The notes beneath the pieces were generated by a model. It worked only from the letters and a program-made list of their open reading frames with translations, was not told the origin of the DNA and ran no database searches. Shown here piece after piece: positions 52,727 to 61,261 of a stretch of DNA of 64,000 nt (its first letter is position 1; the number at the start of each line of letters is the position of its first letter). Source of the DNA: Erwinia rhapontici (lineage in GTDB: Bacteria; Pseudomonadota; Gammaproteobacteria; Enterobacterales; Enterobacteriaceae); NCBI RefSeq assembly GCF_012271765.1, contig NZ_VRKO01000007.1, positions 62,001 through 126,000 of the forward strand, written 5' to 3'. A program made the position numbers and the translations under genes.

Positions 52727-53058
52727 AATAAATCCTCCATAATTCTTACGCGTAGTATTTTCCTATCTAACTCTTGAATAAGATTGTTTTTCCTATCAAC
52801 TTTGTCCAATTCATAGTTCAAATATATTTTTACCATATCTAATATCACATCATTTCTTTTATAAACTTCAGAAATAGATAAGAAAAACCTTTTATTCTCA
52901 TTGTTGAGTTCAGAACATACATCATTATATCTGTCAAACGGGCATGAACCGTACCAGGTTACCCTCTCAAATCCATCTCTAACATCATTAAGAACTTGAG
53001 TACTACCCGTTCTGAAAGCTTCTGCAGCCTTATCCAGAGCCAGCGCTTCGCTTCCATT
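52711..53058 (-). pseudogene. 115-codon C-terminal fragment, possibly a toxin domain
   Basis: The frame is open from the TAA at 53061-53059 (no start codon near it) to TAA at 52713-52711, reading NGSEALALDKAAEAFRTG, then FERVTWYGSCPFDRYNDVC, and ending in charged helices (LDKVDRKNNLIQELDRKIL). It overlaps the start of the two-helix protein gene. Lacking a start, it looks like the severed C-terminus of a larger polymorphic toxin or effector. The family is not recognised. Confidence 0.5.
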
Positions 53059-53152
53059 TTAACTTTAAGATGTGATGCTAATCACATAATAGATTTCCTT
53101 TTCTATCAGATGTAGTATTATATGCGGAAATTACAATACAGGAGTTTGTACT

Positions 53153-53407
53153 TTGAAGAAATGGATTTTTTTCACACTAACCTTGCTAATCACATTCATA
53201 GTGGTCATCACCACTGCCCTCATTCTTATTTTTAAATTCTTTCCATCTGATATAATTTACCGCATTGCCAAAACAACAAACATTTTTAGCTCTGAAAGCG
53301 ACTTTGATTCGTTTTTTATTCTACTGTTGGTAATATCAAGTGTAATATCATACTTAATTTCGCGTTTTATCTTCCAAAAAGCAGAAAACAAAAATGCTCA
53401 AAAATAA
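53153..53407 (+). CDS. Second small two-helix membrane protein (paralogue)
   Basis: 84 aa with two membrane segments (FFTLTLLITFIVVITTALIL and FFILLLVISSVISYLISRF). TTG start at 53153, AGGAG 8 nt upstream. Shares M-x-KWI, FFPSDI/FIPIDI and the C-terminal F-x-K-x2-NK pattern with the minus-strand gene at 52487-52726. Likely an orphan immunity copy. AT-rich. Confidence 0.5.
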   Translation: MKKWIFFTLTLLITFIVVITTALILIFKFFPSDIIYRIAKTTNIFSSESDFDSFFILLLVISSVISYLISRFIFQKAENKNAQK

Positions 53408-53612
53408 TTTTTTCATAAAATCACTCATTGATTGTTTTTTATTGAGTTATATGTCATTTTTGTTTGTTTACTTTCCTTTATATTCTCCCCCGACAGATGG
53501 TTTTTAACAAGCATTTCCATACTACTAATCAGCTGTATTGTAACTTTTTTATGTCCAAAAAAAAAACCAATAAAAATAGATAGTTTAAAAGGCACTTATC
53601 CGTGTCTGTTGT

Positions 53613-53638
53613 AAAACAGGGTGAAGAAGCTTCACCCT
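53613..53638 (-). terminator. Terminator of the methionine aminopeptidase gene / direct repeat copy 2
   Basis: On the minus strand, ACAGGGTGAAG-CTT-CTTCACCCTGT followed by TTTT: a strong 11-bp stem 6 nt after the map-like stop. The same sequence, with one change, occurs at 52457-52482. Confidence 0.8.
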
Positions 53639-53643
53639 GTTGT

Positions 53644-54423
53644 TCACACCGCCGGGTACTGCCCCGTGCCATCCGGCCACGGCGTCAGTAAATCAAACGC
53701 CGTTTCTGTCACCGCAATCGTGTGTTCCCACTGTGCGGACAACGAACCATCCAGCGTCACCACCGTCCAGTCATCGGACAGTACATCGGTCTCTTCCTTT
53801 CCGGCATTAATCATCGGTTCAATGGTAAAAATCATTCCCGGCTTCAGTCGCATTCCACGCCCTGCCGTGCCGTAGTGCAGCACATCTGGCGTATCGTGAT
53901 AAACCTGACCAATACCGTGCCCGCAGTAGTCCCTCACCACCGAGAAACCGGCTTTTTCCGCCACCTGCTGGATGGCAGCACCGACATCCCCAAGCCGGGC
54001 ACCCGGACGTACCGCCCGGATCCCCGCCAGCAGTGACTGGTAAGTCACTTCAACCAGCAGCCGCGCCTGTTCAGAAGGTTTTCCGACAAACACCATACGG
54101 CTGGTATCACCGAACCAGCCATCTTTGATCACCGCGACGTCAATATTCACGATGTCCCCTTCCTGCAACGCCTTGTTATCCGGGATGCCGTGGCACACCA
54201 CGTGATTCACGGAGGTACACAGGGTGCGGGTGTAGCCGTGATAGCCAATATTCGCCGGGATGATGCCCAGTTCATTGACAATATAGTCATGACAGCGCCG
54301 ATCCAGTTCATCGGTCGTCACACCGGCCTGCACAAAGGGAACGATCATTGCCAGGACCTGTGCCGCGGCATGGCCCGCTGCGCGTGCACGTTCGATTTCA
54401 TCAGCAGAGTGGAGAGTTACCAT
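53644..54423 (-). CDS. map: Type I methionyl aminopeptidase (map paralogue)
   Basis: 259 aa pita-bread metallopeptidase that removes N-terminal methionine. Metal ligands are visible in VNIDVAVIKDGWFGDTSR (two Asp), GHGIG (His), FTIEPMI (Glu) and WEHTIAVTE (Glu). The housekeeping map normally sits upstream of rpsB; this copy pairs with a ParD-like gene 5 nt upstream, so it is a paralogue in an unusual operon. Confidence 0.9.
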   Translation of the reverse strand: MVTLHSADEIERARAAGHAAAQVLAMIVPFVQAGVTTDELDRRCHDYIVNELGIIPANIGYHGYTRTLCTSVNHVVCHGIPDNKALQEGDIVNIDVAVIKDGWFGDTSRMVFVGKPSEQARLLVEVTYQSLLAGIRAVRPGARLGDVGAAIQQVAEKAGFSVVRDYCGHGIGQVYHDTPDVLHYGTAGRGMRLKPGMIFTIEPMINAGKEETDVLSDDWTVVTLDGSLSAQWEHTIAVTETAFDLLTPWPDGTGQYPAV

Positions 54424-54428
54424 CGTTT

Positions 54429-54668
54429 TCAGACCGCCTTTTCTGTTTTCATGTCGCCATTGAGAATACGGGCCAGCTCCATTCCCCCATCCAGCTCTGC
54501 CTGCACCAGCGCTCTGGCCAGTTCATGATGCGTGAGCGTGGGATAGAGCTCGGCCAGCATGCCGATTTTTAACCAGTGCTCCGCCTGTGAATTGATTGAA
54601 CGACTCATCGCCTGGCTGGCAATGCGCAGGTTCTCATGCATCAGGTCGGAAATTTTGACGATTCCCAT
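54429..54668 (-). CDS. ParD-like antitoxin-family protein
   Basis: 79 aa. VKISDLMHENLRIASQAMSR and SINSQAEHWLKIGMLAELYP match ParD-like ribbon-helix-helix proteins. Instead of a ParE toxin its partner is a methionine aminopeptidase 5 nt downstream. A palindrome in the promoter (54687-54703) suggests autoregulation. Confidence 0.75.
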   Translation of the reverse strand: MGIVKISDLMHENLRIASQAMSRSINSQAEHWLKIGMLAELYPTLTHHELARALVQAELDGGMELARILNGDMKTEKAV

Positions 54669-54686
54669 ATGGCACCTATACGAAAC

Positions 54687-54703
54687 ATATACGGAACGTA
54701 TAT
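54687..54703. promoter_or_regulatory. Palindrome upstream of the ParD-like gene
   Basis: ATATAC-GGAAC-GTATAT, 19-35 bp upstream of the ParD-like start. Candidate operator for ribbon-helix-helix binding; a related TATACG half-site lies at 54678. Confidence 0.55.
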
Positions 54704-54818
54704 TGGCAGATTTTTGGGGTGATGGCTATTTGTGTGTGATGAATGATTTTATCAGCGAGATTTATATCGTTTGAACATCGTGAATGATACCCATGCTGCT
54801 ACTGAAAGTATCACAGCT

Positions 54819-55298
54819 TTAGTTCCGGGCACTTTTTGAGATTTCCTGTTTCTCAGCCATCAGACGGTATTCTTGCGGCGTCAGGTTATTCAGGGACTCA
54901 TGAGGTAGCTCACTGTTGTACTCAGTCTGCCAGCGTTCCGTTATTTTCCGTGCTTCATTCAGTGTTCTGAACAGATAAAAATCCAGTATTCCGGTCCGGT
55001 ACGTTCGAGCAAACCGTTCTATAAACGCGTTCTGTGTTGGCTTACCCGGCTTGATAAATCCCAGCATCACGCCACGCTCTTCAGCCCATTGTGCCAGTGA
55101 TATCAGTTCCGGCCCGTTATCCATCCGCATCTTCAGTGGATATCCACGGTTTGCTACTATTCTGTCCAGCACCCGCACGACCCGCTGCGCCGGGATATTC
55201 AGGTCAATGTCGATAGCCAGAGCTTCACGGTTAAAATCATCGACGACGTTGAAAGTCCGAAAACGTCGGCCACACTGCAATAACTCAACGATTTTCAT
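54819..55298 (-). pseudogene. IS3-family transposase orfB fragment
   Basis: 159 codons with the C-terminal DDE domain of an IS3-family (IS407-like) transposase: FRTFNVVDDFNREALAIDID, RMDNGPE and NAFIERFARTYR carry D, D and E. The N-terminal half of orfB, all of orfA and the left end are missing, and the first residues (MKIVELLQCG) are not transposase sequence. Inactive remnant. Confidence 0.85.
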
Positions 55299-55324
55299 CT
55301 ACTTCATTCCTTTGTTTTACATGA

Positions 55325-56095
55325 TCAGAAAAAGTATCGACTTGGGTTCTCACCCAACACACTTTTGAAGACCGTCGAGAAAGCGCCAGGGCTGCTATAT
55401 CCAAGCTCCAGGGCAACGCGCGTGATGGACTCCCCGTTCCCTAAACGAACCACAGCAGCCAGAAGACAAGCCTGCTGTCGCCACTCGATGAAACTTATTC
55501 CCGTATGCAGGCGGAACTGCCGCGTGAATGTACGCCGACTCATACCAGAGCATTCTGCCATATCGTCAATCCCCATTTCCAAAGAAGGTGCATTCAAAAA
55601 CACATTGCACGCACGGGCAAGACGCGGTTCATCAGGCATAGGAGCGTTAAGCGATAACGGGGGTAGTCTGGCGATCTCATGGAGCAGCAGCCCCAACAGG
55701 TAACCATCACGCCCGCTGGCAGGAAAGAGAGCCGGTACGTCAACAGCGTTTTCAAGAAGTTGCCTGACCAGTGGAGATACACCAAAAACCTGGCAATGAA
55801 GGGGAAAGCCCAGGCGTTGCGCAGCGTCCGGACGAATATAGGTATTCAACATAGTCACAGACCCGCGCATGTGCATGGCATGGGGCATACCCGCAGGCAC
55901 CCAGATGGCTCTGAGTGGTGGGACGGCCCAGTTACCCCGTTCAGTTTCGACGGTGATGACACCGCAGGCAGCATAAGCGAACTGTCCCCTCAGATGGCTA
56001 TGCCTGGGGAACAGTTCGCCATCAGCGTAGTCCTTCTTCGTCACCACCAGATCGAGAGGCGTGTCTTCGTATACATCACAGGGATCGGTTTGCAT
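55325..56095 (-). CDS. AraC-family transcriptional regulator
   Basis: 256 aa. N-terminal cupin (FPRHSHLRGQFAYAACGVIT, AIWVPAGMPHAM) and C-terminal AraC helix-turn-helix pair (IDDMAECSGMSRRTFTRQFR, ITRVALELGYSSPGAFSTVF). Divergent from the EamA transporter, its likely target. Confidence 0.88.
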   Translation of the reverse strand: MQTDPCDVYEDTPLDLVVTKKDYADGELFPRHSHLRGQFAYAACGVITVETERGNWAVPPLRAIWVPAGMPHAMHMRGSVTMLNTYIRPDAAQRLGFPLHCQVFGVSPLVRQLLENAVDVPALFPASGRDGYLLGLLLHEIARLPPLSLNAPMPDEPRLARACNVFLNAPSLEMGIDDMAECSGMSRRTFTRQFRLHTGISFIEWRQQACLLAAVVRLGNGESITRVALELGYSSPGAFSTVFKSVLGENPSRYFF

Positions 56096-56210
56096 GGCCC
56101 AATTTTAATCATAATTGACCTAAAAAAGAAAGCAGGCCACACCGGTCGATGGCATCTTTGTCGGATATTAAAGGAAGTCTTTCATAATTCGAGAATAAGG
56201 GTCGCCAGTC

Positions 56211-57119
56211 ATGCACAGAAAACACATTATCCTTGCCATATTGGTCACGGCAATATGGGGGATCAACTTCCCAATAACCAAACTTGGGCTGGCCAGAATT
56301 GATCCGTTGCTTTTGACCGCTATACGATTTTCATTTACCGCATTTCCGCTGGTGTTTTTTATTAAACGCCCCCAGGTCGCACTGCGCTGGCTGGTTGCAT
56401 ATGGATTGATCTTCGGCGCAGCCATGTGGGCATTGATCAATCTGGGTATTTCAATGGGGGTGCCGCCCGGTAGTGCAGCTCTGCTAATACAATTTAGCGC
56501 GTTTTTTACACTTGGCTGGGGTGTGTTGTTGTTTCGTGAAAGTCTGACATGGCCACAACTGATCGGCCTTTTTTTGGCTGCAATCGGGTTGGTCTGCATA
56601 CTGATGGAAAGCCCGGGAAAATCCACGACAATCGGTTTTATTCTGGTGATGATCAGTGCGGTAGCCTGGAGTGTTGGCAATATCATCATCAAGCTATCCA
56701 AAGTCAAAGAGATATTCGCTTTCGTTGTATGGGCAAGCATTTTTTCCCCCATCCCTCTCCTGGTGATGACATGGTGGTGGCACGGGACCGCCCCGTTCTA
56801 CGCTCTCTTGCCTGGTATGCGTAGCGTGGAAGTCTTTTCTCTGACATTCCAGGTGTATGCAGCCACCCATTTCTGCTATTGGGGATGGAATCTGCTGCTG
56901 CGTGAATATCCGGCATCCCGAGTGGCGCCGTTGTCACTGCTGATCCCTGTATTTGGAACAATTAGCTCTGTTTTCATCATCCATCAAAAACCGGGTGCCT
57001 GGGGCTGGGCTTCCATAGCAATAATTTTGCTTGCGCTCATTGTTGGGATGAGGCGAGGCAAAGCAGTGGTTGTGAAAAAAGGCATGGCGCATAGGACAAA
57101 GAAACACGCCTCCCTTTAA
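56211..57119 (+). CDS. EamA/DMT family transporter
   Basis: 302 aa, ten helices in two EamA repeats (ILAILVTAIWGINFPITKLG; GFILVMISAVAWSVGNIIIK). Probably exports a metabolite. ATG at 56211 follows GAGAATAAGG. Divergent from an AraC regulator. Confidence 0.86.
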   Translation: MHRKHIILAILVTAIWGINFPITKLGLARIDPLLLTAIRFSFTAFPLVFFIKRPQVALRWLVAYGLIFGAAMWALINLGISMGVPPGSAALLIQFSAFFTLGWGVLLFRESLTWPQLIGLFLAAIGLVCILMESPGKSTTIGFILVMISAVAWSVGNIIIKLSKVKEIFAFVVWASIFSPIPLLVMTWWWHGTAPFYALLPGMRSVEVFSLTFQVYAATHFCYWGWNLLLREYPASRVAPLSLLIPVFGTISSVFIIHQKPGAWGWASIAIILLALIVGMRRGKAVVVKKGMAHRTKKHASL

Positions 57120-57324
57120 GTTTTAAATTATTAGATCAGATGGCAGTTCACACCCGCTGGTACGGGTAACTCGGCCTCCTGATATGAAGATACACTCACA
57201 GTAACTATATTTATAGCGCGCTATATACTTGCGAGCTATATAAATGTAACCTGATTAATTACTCCCTGTGCGCAACTAAACGGTGCGCACATGAATTGCC
57301 ACCCTTTGAAGCCGGTACGCTGCT
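57120..57324. other. Intergenic region with a 14-bp palindrome
   Basis: No gene seen. TATAGCGCGCTATA (57212-57225) is a perfect palindrome, and GCGAGCTATATA at 57231-57242 repeats part of it. Possible operator for the chemoreceptor gene. Confidence 0.35.
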
Positions 57325-58635
57325 ATGAACCTTTTTAAATTCTTTAACAGGCTGTTCTCGCGGCCGTCATGGGAACGAAGCACACTTTCATCGCTTGCCA
57401 ACGCCATCGCCATGATTGAGTTCACCCCTGAAGGTAAGGTGATAACAGCAAATACCCTGTTTCTCGAAAAGATGGGTTACTCACTGAACGATGTGGCTGG
57501 CATGCATCATCGTATTTTTTGTGCCCAATCAACATTGCTTTCTCCTGACTATGACCGGTTCTGGAAACGCCTTGCTGCAGGTGAGAGCTTCAGCGATAAG
57601 TTCCTCAGACTGACGAAGAGCGGTCAGCCGGTCTGGCTTGAAGCTCATTATGTTCCTGTCCTCAACGACCGGGGGAAAACGATAAAAATAGTCAAGCTTG
57701 CATCTGATATTACCCAACGGATTGCCGATGCCCAGGAGCAACGTGCAATGACAAACGCCATACAACGTTCTATGGCGGTCATTGCTTTTGACCTGGAGGG
57801 CAACGTTAAAAGAGTCAACGGCAATTTCCTCAAAACCATGGGCTACAGCGCTGGCGAGGTTATTGGTCAGCATCACAGTATCTTCTGCTTACCAGAGGTT
57901 AAGCACAGCCGTGAGTATGAGGATTTCTGGAAGCAGCTGCGCGCAGGAAATTTTGTCTCAGGACAGTTCCAGCGTACGGACAAGCAAGGGCGTGCCGTAT
58001 GGCTGCGGGCAACCTATAATCCAGTATTTGATGAAGAAAAAAATCTGAATGAAATTGTCAAATTTGCGACCGACGTCACCCCTCAGGTCCTTAAACAGTT
58101 ACAGGAGAGAAAGGCCGCAAATCATGCCTATAACGCCGCACAGGAAAGCAGTAAAAACACACTGGCAGGCGTCGATATTATAGAAAAAACATCGGGCAAG
58201 GTGAATACCGTAGTGGCAGGACTCAACAGCGTTTCTGAGAACATTTCCTGTCTAAATAGCGAATCATTCCGCATCGGGAATTTGATTAAGACGATCAGCC
58301 GGATATCTGAACAGACGAATCTTCTGGCACTAAATGCTGCTGTAGAGGCCGCCAGAGCCGGAGAGCATGGGCGCAGTTTTGCTGTGGTGGCGAATGAAGT
58401 CCGCTTGCTGGCCGCTAACATTAATAAAGCCAGCCTGGAGATAGCCAGCGTGCTTGAGACAAATCAGGCAATAGCCGTGCAGGCACAGAGTAATATTATC
58501 AAAAACCTTGTCAGTGCCAACGAGGGACTTTCGCTGGTGCAGGAGGCCGGGGGGATTATCGTTCAGATTCAGGAGAATTCTGCCAGGGTAGTCAGTGCAA
58601 TTGATGACGTTTCACAGCACCTTTCAGGCAAGTAG
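57325..58635 (+). CDS. Soluble PAS-PAS chemoreceptor (BdlA/Aer-like)
   Basis: 436 aa without membrane segments. PAS1 (about 20-140) and PAS2 (about 145-260) each contain the GYSLNDV/GYSAGEV and FW..L..G pattern; both end in TDI or TDV. The C-terminal receptor hairpin carries [20 protein letters not shown] and [15 protein letters not shown] (usual GFAVVADEV). The signalling domain is short. The layout is that of Pseudomonas BdlA, a sensor of redox or energy state. Confidence 0.85.
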   Translation: MNLFKFFNRLFSRPSWERSTLSSLANAIAMIEFTPEGKVITANTLFLEKMGYSLNDVAGMHHRIFCAQSTLLSPDYDRFWKRLAAGESFSDKFLRLTKSGQPVWLEAHYVPVLNDRGKTIKIVKLASDITQRIADAQEQRAMTNAIQRSMAVIAFDLEGNVKRVNGNFLKTMGYSAGEVIGQHHSIFCLPEVKHSREYEDFWKQLRAGNFVSGQFQRTDKQGRAVWLRATYNPVFDEEKNLNEIVKFATDVTPQVLKQLQERKAANHAYNAAQESSKNTLAGVDIIEKTSGKVNTVVAGLNSVSENISCLNSESFRIGNLIKTISRISEQTNLLALNAAVEAARAGEHGRSFAVVANEVRLLAANINKASLEIASVLETNQAIAVQAQSNIIKNLVSANEGLSLVQEAGGIIVQIQENSARVVSAIDDVSQHLSGK

Positions 58636-58666
58636 GGGCGCTGTGGAATAAATCTAACGCTGATCT

Positions 58667-59860
58667 TTAGCTCTTCAACCGCCCTACCCGCTGTGGCCAG
58701 GGATCGATAAATTCTCCCCCGGACTGCCACCAGTCAATTTCCTCTTCCGTCAGAAAACAACGTCGCAGCGCCTGGCAAAAATCATCCAGCTGATTACGCT
58801 GCCCGATCACCGTCAGGCTGCAACGACGGTCGCCAAAACGCCCGGGCATCGCTTCCAACTGCTGTTGTAAAATATGGCGCTCCTCGTCATTCAAACGATT
58901 GTCTTCATGTGCCAGCACGCCGGCTTTCCAGTAGCTGATAAACTCCAGGCTGATACTGCCGGAAGCCTGATTCCACAGCAGCGCGAGATCGTCACGGCCG
59001 GGCAGCCAGAAAAAGCCTTTACTACGATGAATGCCCTCACCCAGATGCTGCTGCCAGGTATCCCACAGGCGCTGCGGGTGGAAAGGACGTTCGTCGTGGA
59101 TCACCCGCGATTCAATATCGTACGGCTGGTGGTCTGCCGGATGCTCAATCGCCACTTCCAGCTCCTCAATCAGTGTGGCGACCCGCTGAAAATCGTAGTC
59201 GGGCATCGCCAGCACATCGTCCAGCTCAATGTTGCCCCAGGGAAGGGCCACAATGGCCACACCGGGATTGATTGTATGGAGCGTGCGGGCAATTTTCATC
59301 ACGCTGTCGGTGGGCAGACGGTCGACTTTGGTCAGCAATAACTGGCTGCAAAACAGCAGCTGTTCGGCCAACAGATCCTCAACCCCCCGCCGCTGCTGAC
59401 GGACATTCTTCTGCCAGCGGGGAAGCAGCGTACTCCCCCCGGCATAATCATTTTCCAGCATCACGGCATCCATCAGGGAGAGCAGCCCCTGCAACCTGAC
59501 ATGAGGATGGTGGCGCAACAGCTTAATCAGCGGCAGCGGGTGGCTGCTGCCTGAGGTCTCCAGAAAGAGATGGTCCGGCCGGTTCTGTGCAATCAGCTCA
59601 TCCAGCGCGGTGGCCAGTTTTGCTATGCCGCCGGGGCTGCTGATGCTGTCGGCCGACACGGTGATGAAATTGTGTTTTTCACGTCCGACAATTTCCGTAT
59701 TGGCAATCAGCACACCGTCGATATTCAGCTCGCTCATATCATTGACGATCACACTGACCGACAGATGCTGCCGGTGCGCCTGCAACAGCAGGCTTTTCAG
59801 CAGGGTTGTTTTCCCTGCGCCGAGGAATCCATTGAGGATGGTTAAGGGTATGCGCTGCAT
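58667..59860 (-). CDS. Second COG0523 GTPase, lacking the CxCC motif
   Basis: 397 aa. Walker [34 protein letters not shown] and LTKVDRLP are present. Where the metal-binding GCICC motif is expected there is only VSADSISSPGG, so metal handling must differ. The CobW C-terminal domain is present (HPQRLWDTWQ). A Zur core lies 42-56 bp upstream. Probably a zinc-starvation gene acting on a different partner from the GTPase at 11775-12998. Confidence 0.85.
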   Translation of the reverse strand: MQRIPLTILNGFLGAGKTTLLKSLLLQAHRQHLSVSVIVNDMSELNIDGVLIANTEIVGREKHNFITVSADSISSPGGIAKLATALDELIAQNRPDHLFLETSGSSHPLPLIKLLRHHPHVRLQGLLSLMDAVMLENDYAGGSTLLPRWQKNVRQQRRGVEDLLAEQLLFCSQLLLTKVDRLPTDSVMKIARTLHTINPGVAIVALPWGNIELDDVLAMPDYDFQRVATLIEELEVAIEHPADHQPYDIESRVIHDERPFHPQRLWDTWQQHLGEGIHRSKGFFWLPGRDDLALLWNQASGSISLEFISYWKAGVLAHEDNRLNDEERHILQQQLEAMPGRFGDRRCSLTVIGQRNQLDDFCQALRRCFLTEEEIDWWQSGGEFIDPWPQRVGRLKS

Positions 59861-59901
59861 CGGCCGTGTGATCCTGAATATGACGAGTGAGATAGTGTGT
59901 A

Positions 59902-59916
59902 TGTTATATCATAACA
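59902..59916. promoter_or_regulatory. Zur box upstream of the second COG0523 gene
   Basis: TGTTAT-ATC-ATAACA matches the Zur core TGTTAT-N3-ATAACA exactly and lies upstream of the minus-strand GTPase start at 59860. Confidence 0.72.
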
Positions 59917-59961
59917 ATTTAAATAGCAGCATCATAAGCAGAGTATCCCGATGGCGTGACA

Positions 59962-59989
59962 ATAAAAAAGGCGCCGGGATCGGCGCCTT
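59962..59989 (-). terminator. Terminator after the LVIVD-repeat gene
   Basis: Minus strand AAGGCGCC-GATCCC-GGCGCCTT followed by TTTTATT, 18 nt past the stop at 60007. Confidence 0.92.
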
Positions 59990-60006
59990 CAGCGAGGGTT
60001 CAGTCA

Positions 60007-61251
60007 TTACCCAAGATATTCAATAATCGACAGCCCGCCGTTATAATCGGTACTGTAAATAACCCCCTGAGCATCAACAAAAACGTCGCAGGACTGAATC
60101 ACCTGCGGACGGCCGGGACGGGTATCCATCATCCGATCCGGTGCAGCAGGCACCAGCGCACCGGTTTCCACCGGGCGGTAAGGGTTGCTGATATCGAAGG
60201 CCCGGACACCAGCATTCTGCCAGGTGGCAAAAATCAGAGTCGAACTGATAAAGCTACCGGGACGGTTCTCATGCAGATTATGCGGGCCAAAATGCGCCCC
60301 TTTTGCCACATAGTCCCGTTCGTCAGGCTGCGGGAAGGTAGAGATGCTGACCGGATTGGCTTTATCGCGAATATCAAACAGCCAGATGTGCTTTTCACCA
60401 TCCTCCTGATTGTCCAGTACCGCCTCATCCAGCACCACCAGCAGATCCCGGTCCGGCAGCGGCAGCGCGGTATGCGTCCCGCCCCCAAACGGCGGGCTCC
60501 AGTTACGGTGACTGATCAGCTTAGGTTCTGACCGGTCACTGATATCCAGCAGCGTCAGCCCGCCGTCACGCCAGCTGCCGTAGGCCACATCCCCGCTGAT
60601 GATGGCATGGTGCAGGGCGTAGCGCCTGCCCTCTTCCCAGTCCGGCGTTTCTCCGGCAGCCGTGTTCATGCCCGGCAACCACCAGCGCCCGGCCACTTCC
60701 GGTTTACGCGGATCGGCCAGATCAATAGTCAGGAAAATATAGTCACTGAAGCCGTCAATCAGTGCCGAGACATAGGCCCAGCGGCCACCCACGTACCAGA
60801 TACGGTGAATACCGATGCCGTTAAGGGAGAGGAAACTGATCTCACGGGGTTTGTCAGGGGTGGAGATATCGAAAATGCGCAGCCCGGCACTCCAGCCTTT
60901 GTCCTTCACATCGCTGACCGTTTCACCAACCGAACGGGTGTAGTACACCTTTTCATCGGCAAAACGGACGTCAGCAAACAGATCGCGGGCGTTAATCACC
61001 AATAACAGGTCGTCATGAGCCTGAAGATGCACATTCCAGGTGCCTGGCGGCGCGGGAATATACGCCACCGTACGGGGATTTTTGGCATCACGGACATCAA
61101 CCACCGAGAAACCCTGTGACACCATATGGCCGATATAGGCATAGCCACGATGGACCATCAGCTGGACACCATCAGGACGTCCACCCTGATCGCTGTGGCC
61201 GATCAGTCGCATATTGCGGCTGTATTCCGGCACGGGAAGCGCGTTACTCAT
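60007..61251 (-). CDS. LVIVD-repeat (beta-propeller-like) protein
   Basis: 414 aa without signal peptide. Repeats of the type GFSVVDVRDAKNPRTV, GLRIFDISTPDKPREI, GLTLLDISDRSEPKLI and GVRAFDISNPYRPVET mark blades of an LVIVD propeller. Function unknown. It starts 10 nt after the stop of the periplasmic binding protein gene, with GGAG upstream, so they form an operon. Confidence 0.8.
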   Translation of the reverse strand: MSNALPVPEYSRNMRLIGHSDQGGRPDGVQLMVHRGYAYIGHMVSQGFSVVDVRDAKNPRTVAYIPAPPGTWNVHLQAHDDLLLVINARDLFADVRFADEKVYYTRSVGETVSDVKDKGWSAGLRIFDISTPDKPREISFLSLNGIGIHRIWYVGGRWAYVSALIDGFSDYIFLTIDLADPRKPEVAGRWWLPGMNTAAGETPDWEEGRRYALHHAIISGDVAYGSWRDGGLTLLDISDRSEPKLISHRNWSPPFGGGTHTALPLPDRDLLVVLDEAVLDNQEDGEKHIWLFDIRDKANPVSISTFPQPDERDYVAKGAHFGPHNLHENRPGSFISSTLIFATWQNAGVRAFDISNPYRPVETGALVPAAPDRMMDTRPGRPQVIQSCDVFVDAQGVIYSTDYNGGLSIIEYLG

Positions 61252-61261
61252 CTGCCACTCC

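Noticed and set aside
53432-53614. 60-codon hydrophobic plus-strand frame in the AT-rich islet
   Set aside because: TTG start without a ribosome-binding site; hydrophobic codons are expected from T-rich DNA. It may be decayed sequence.
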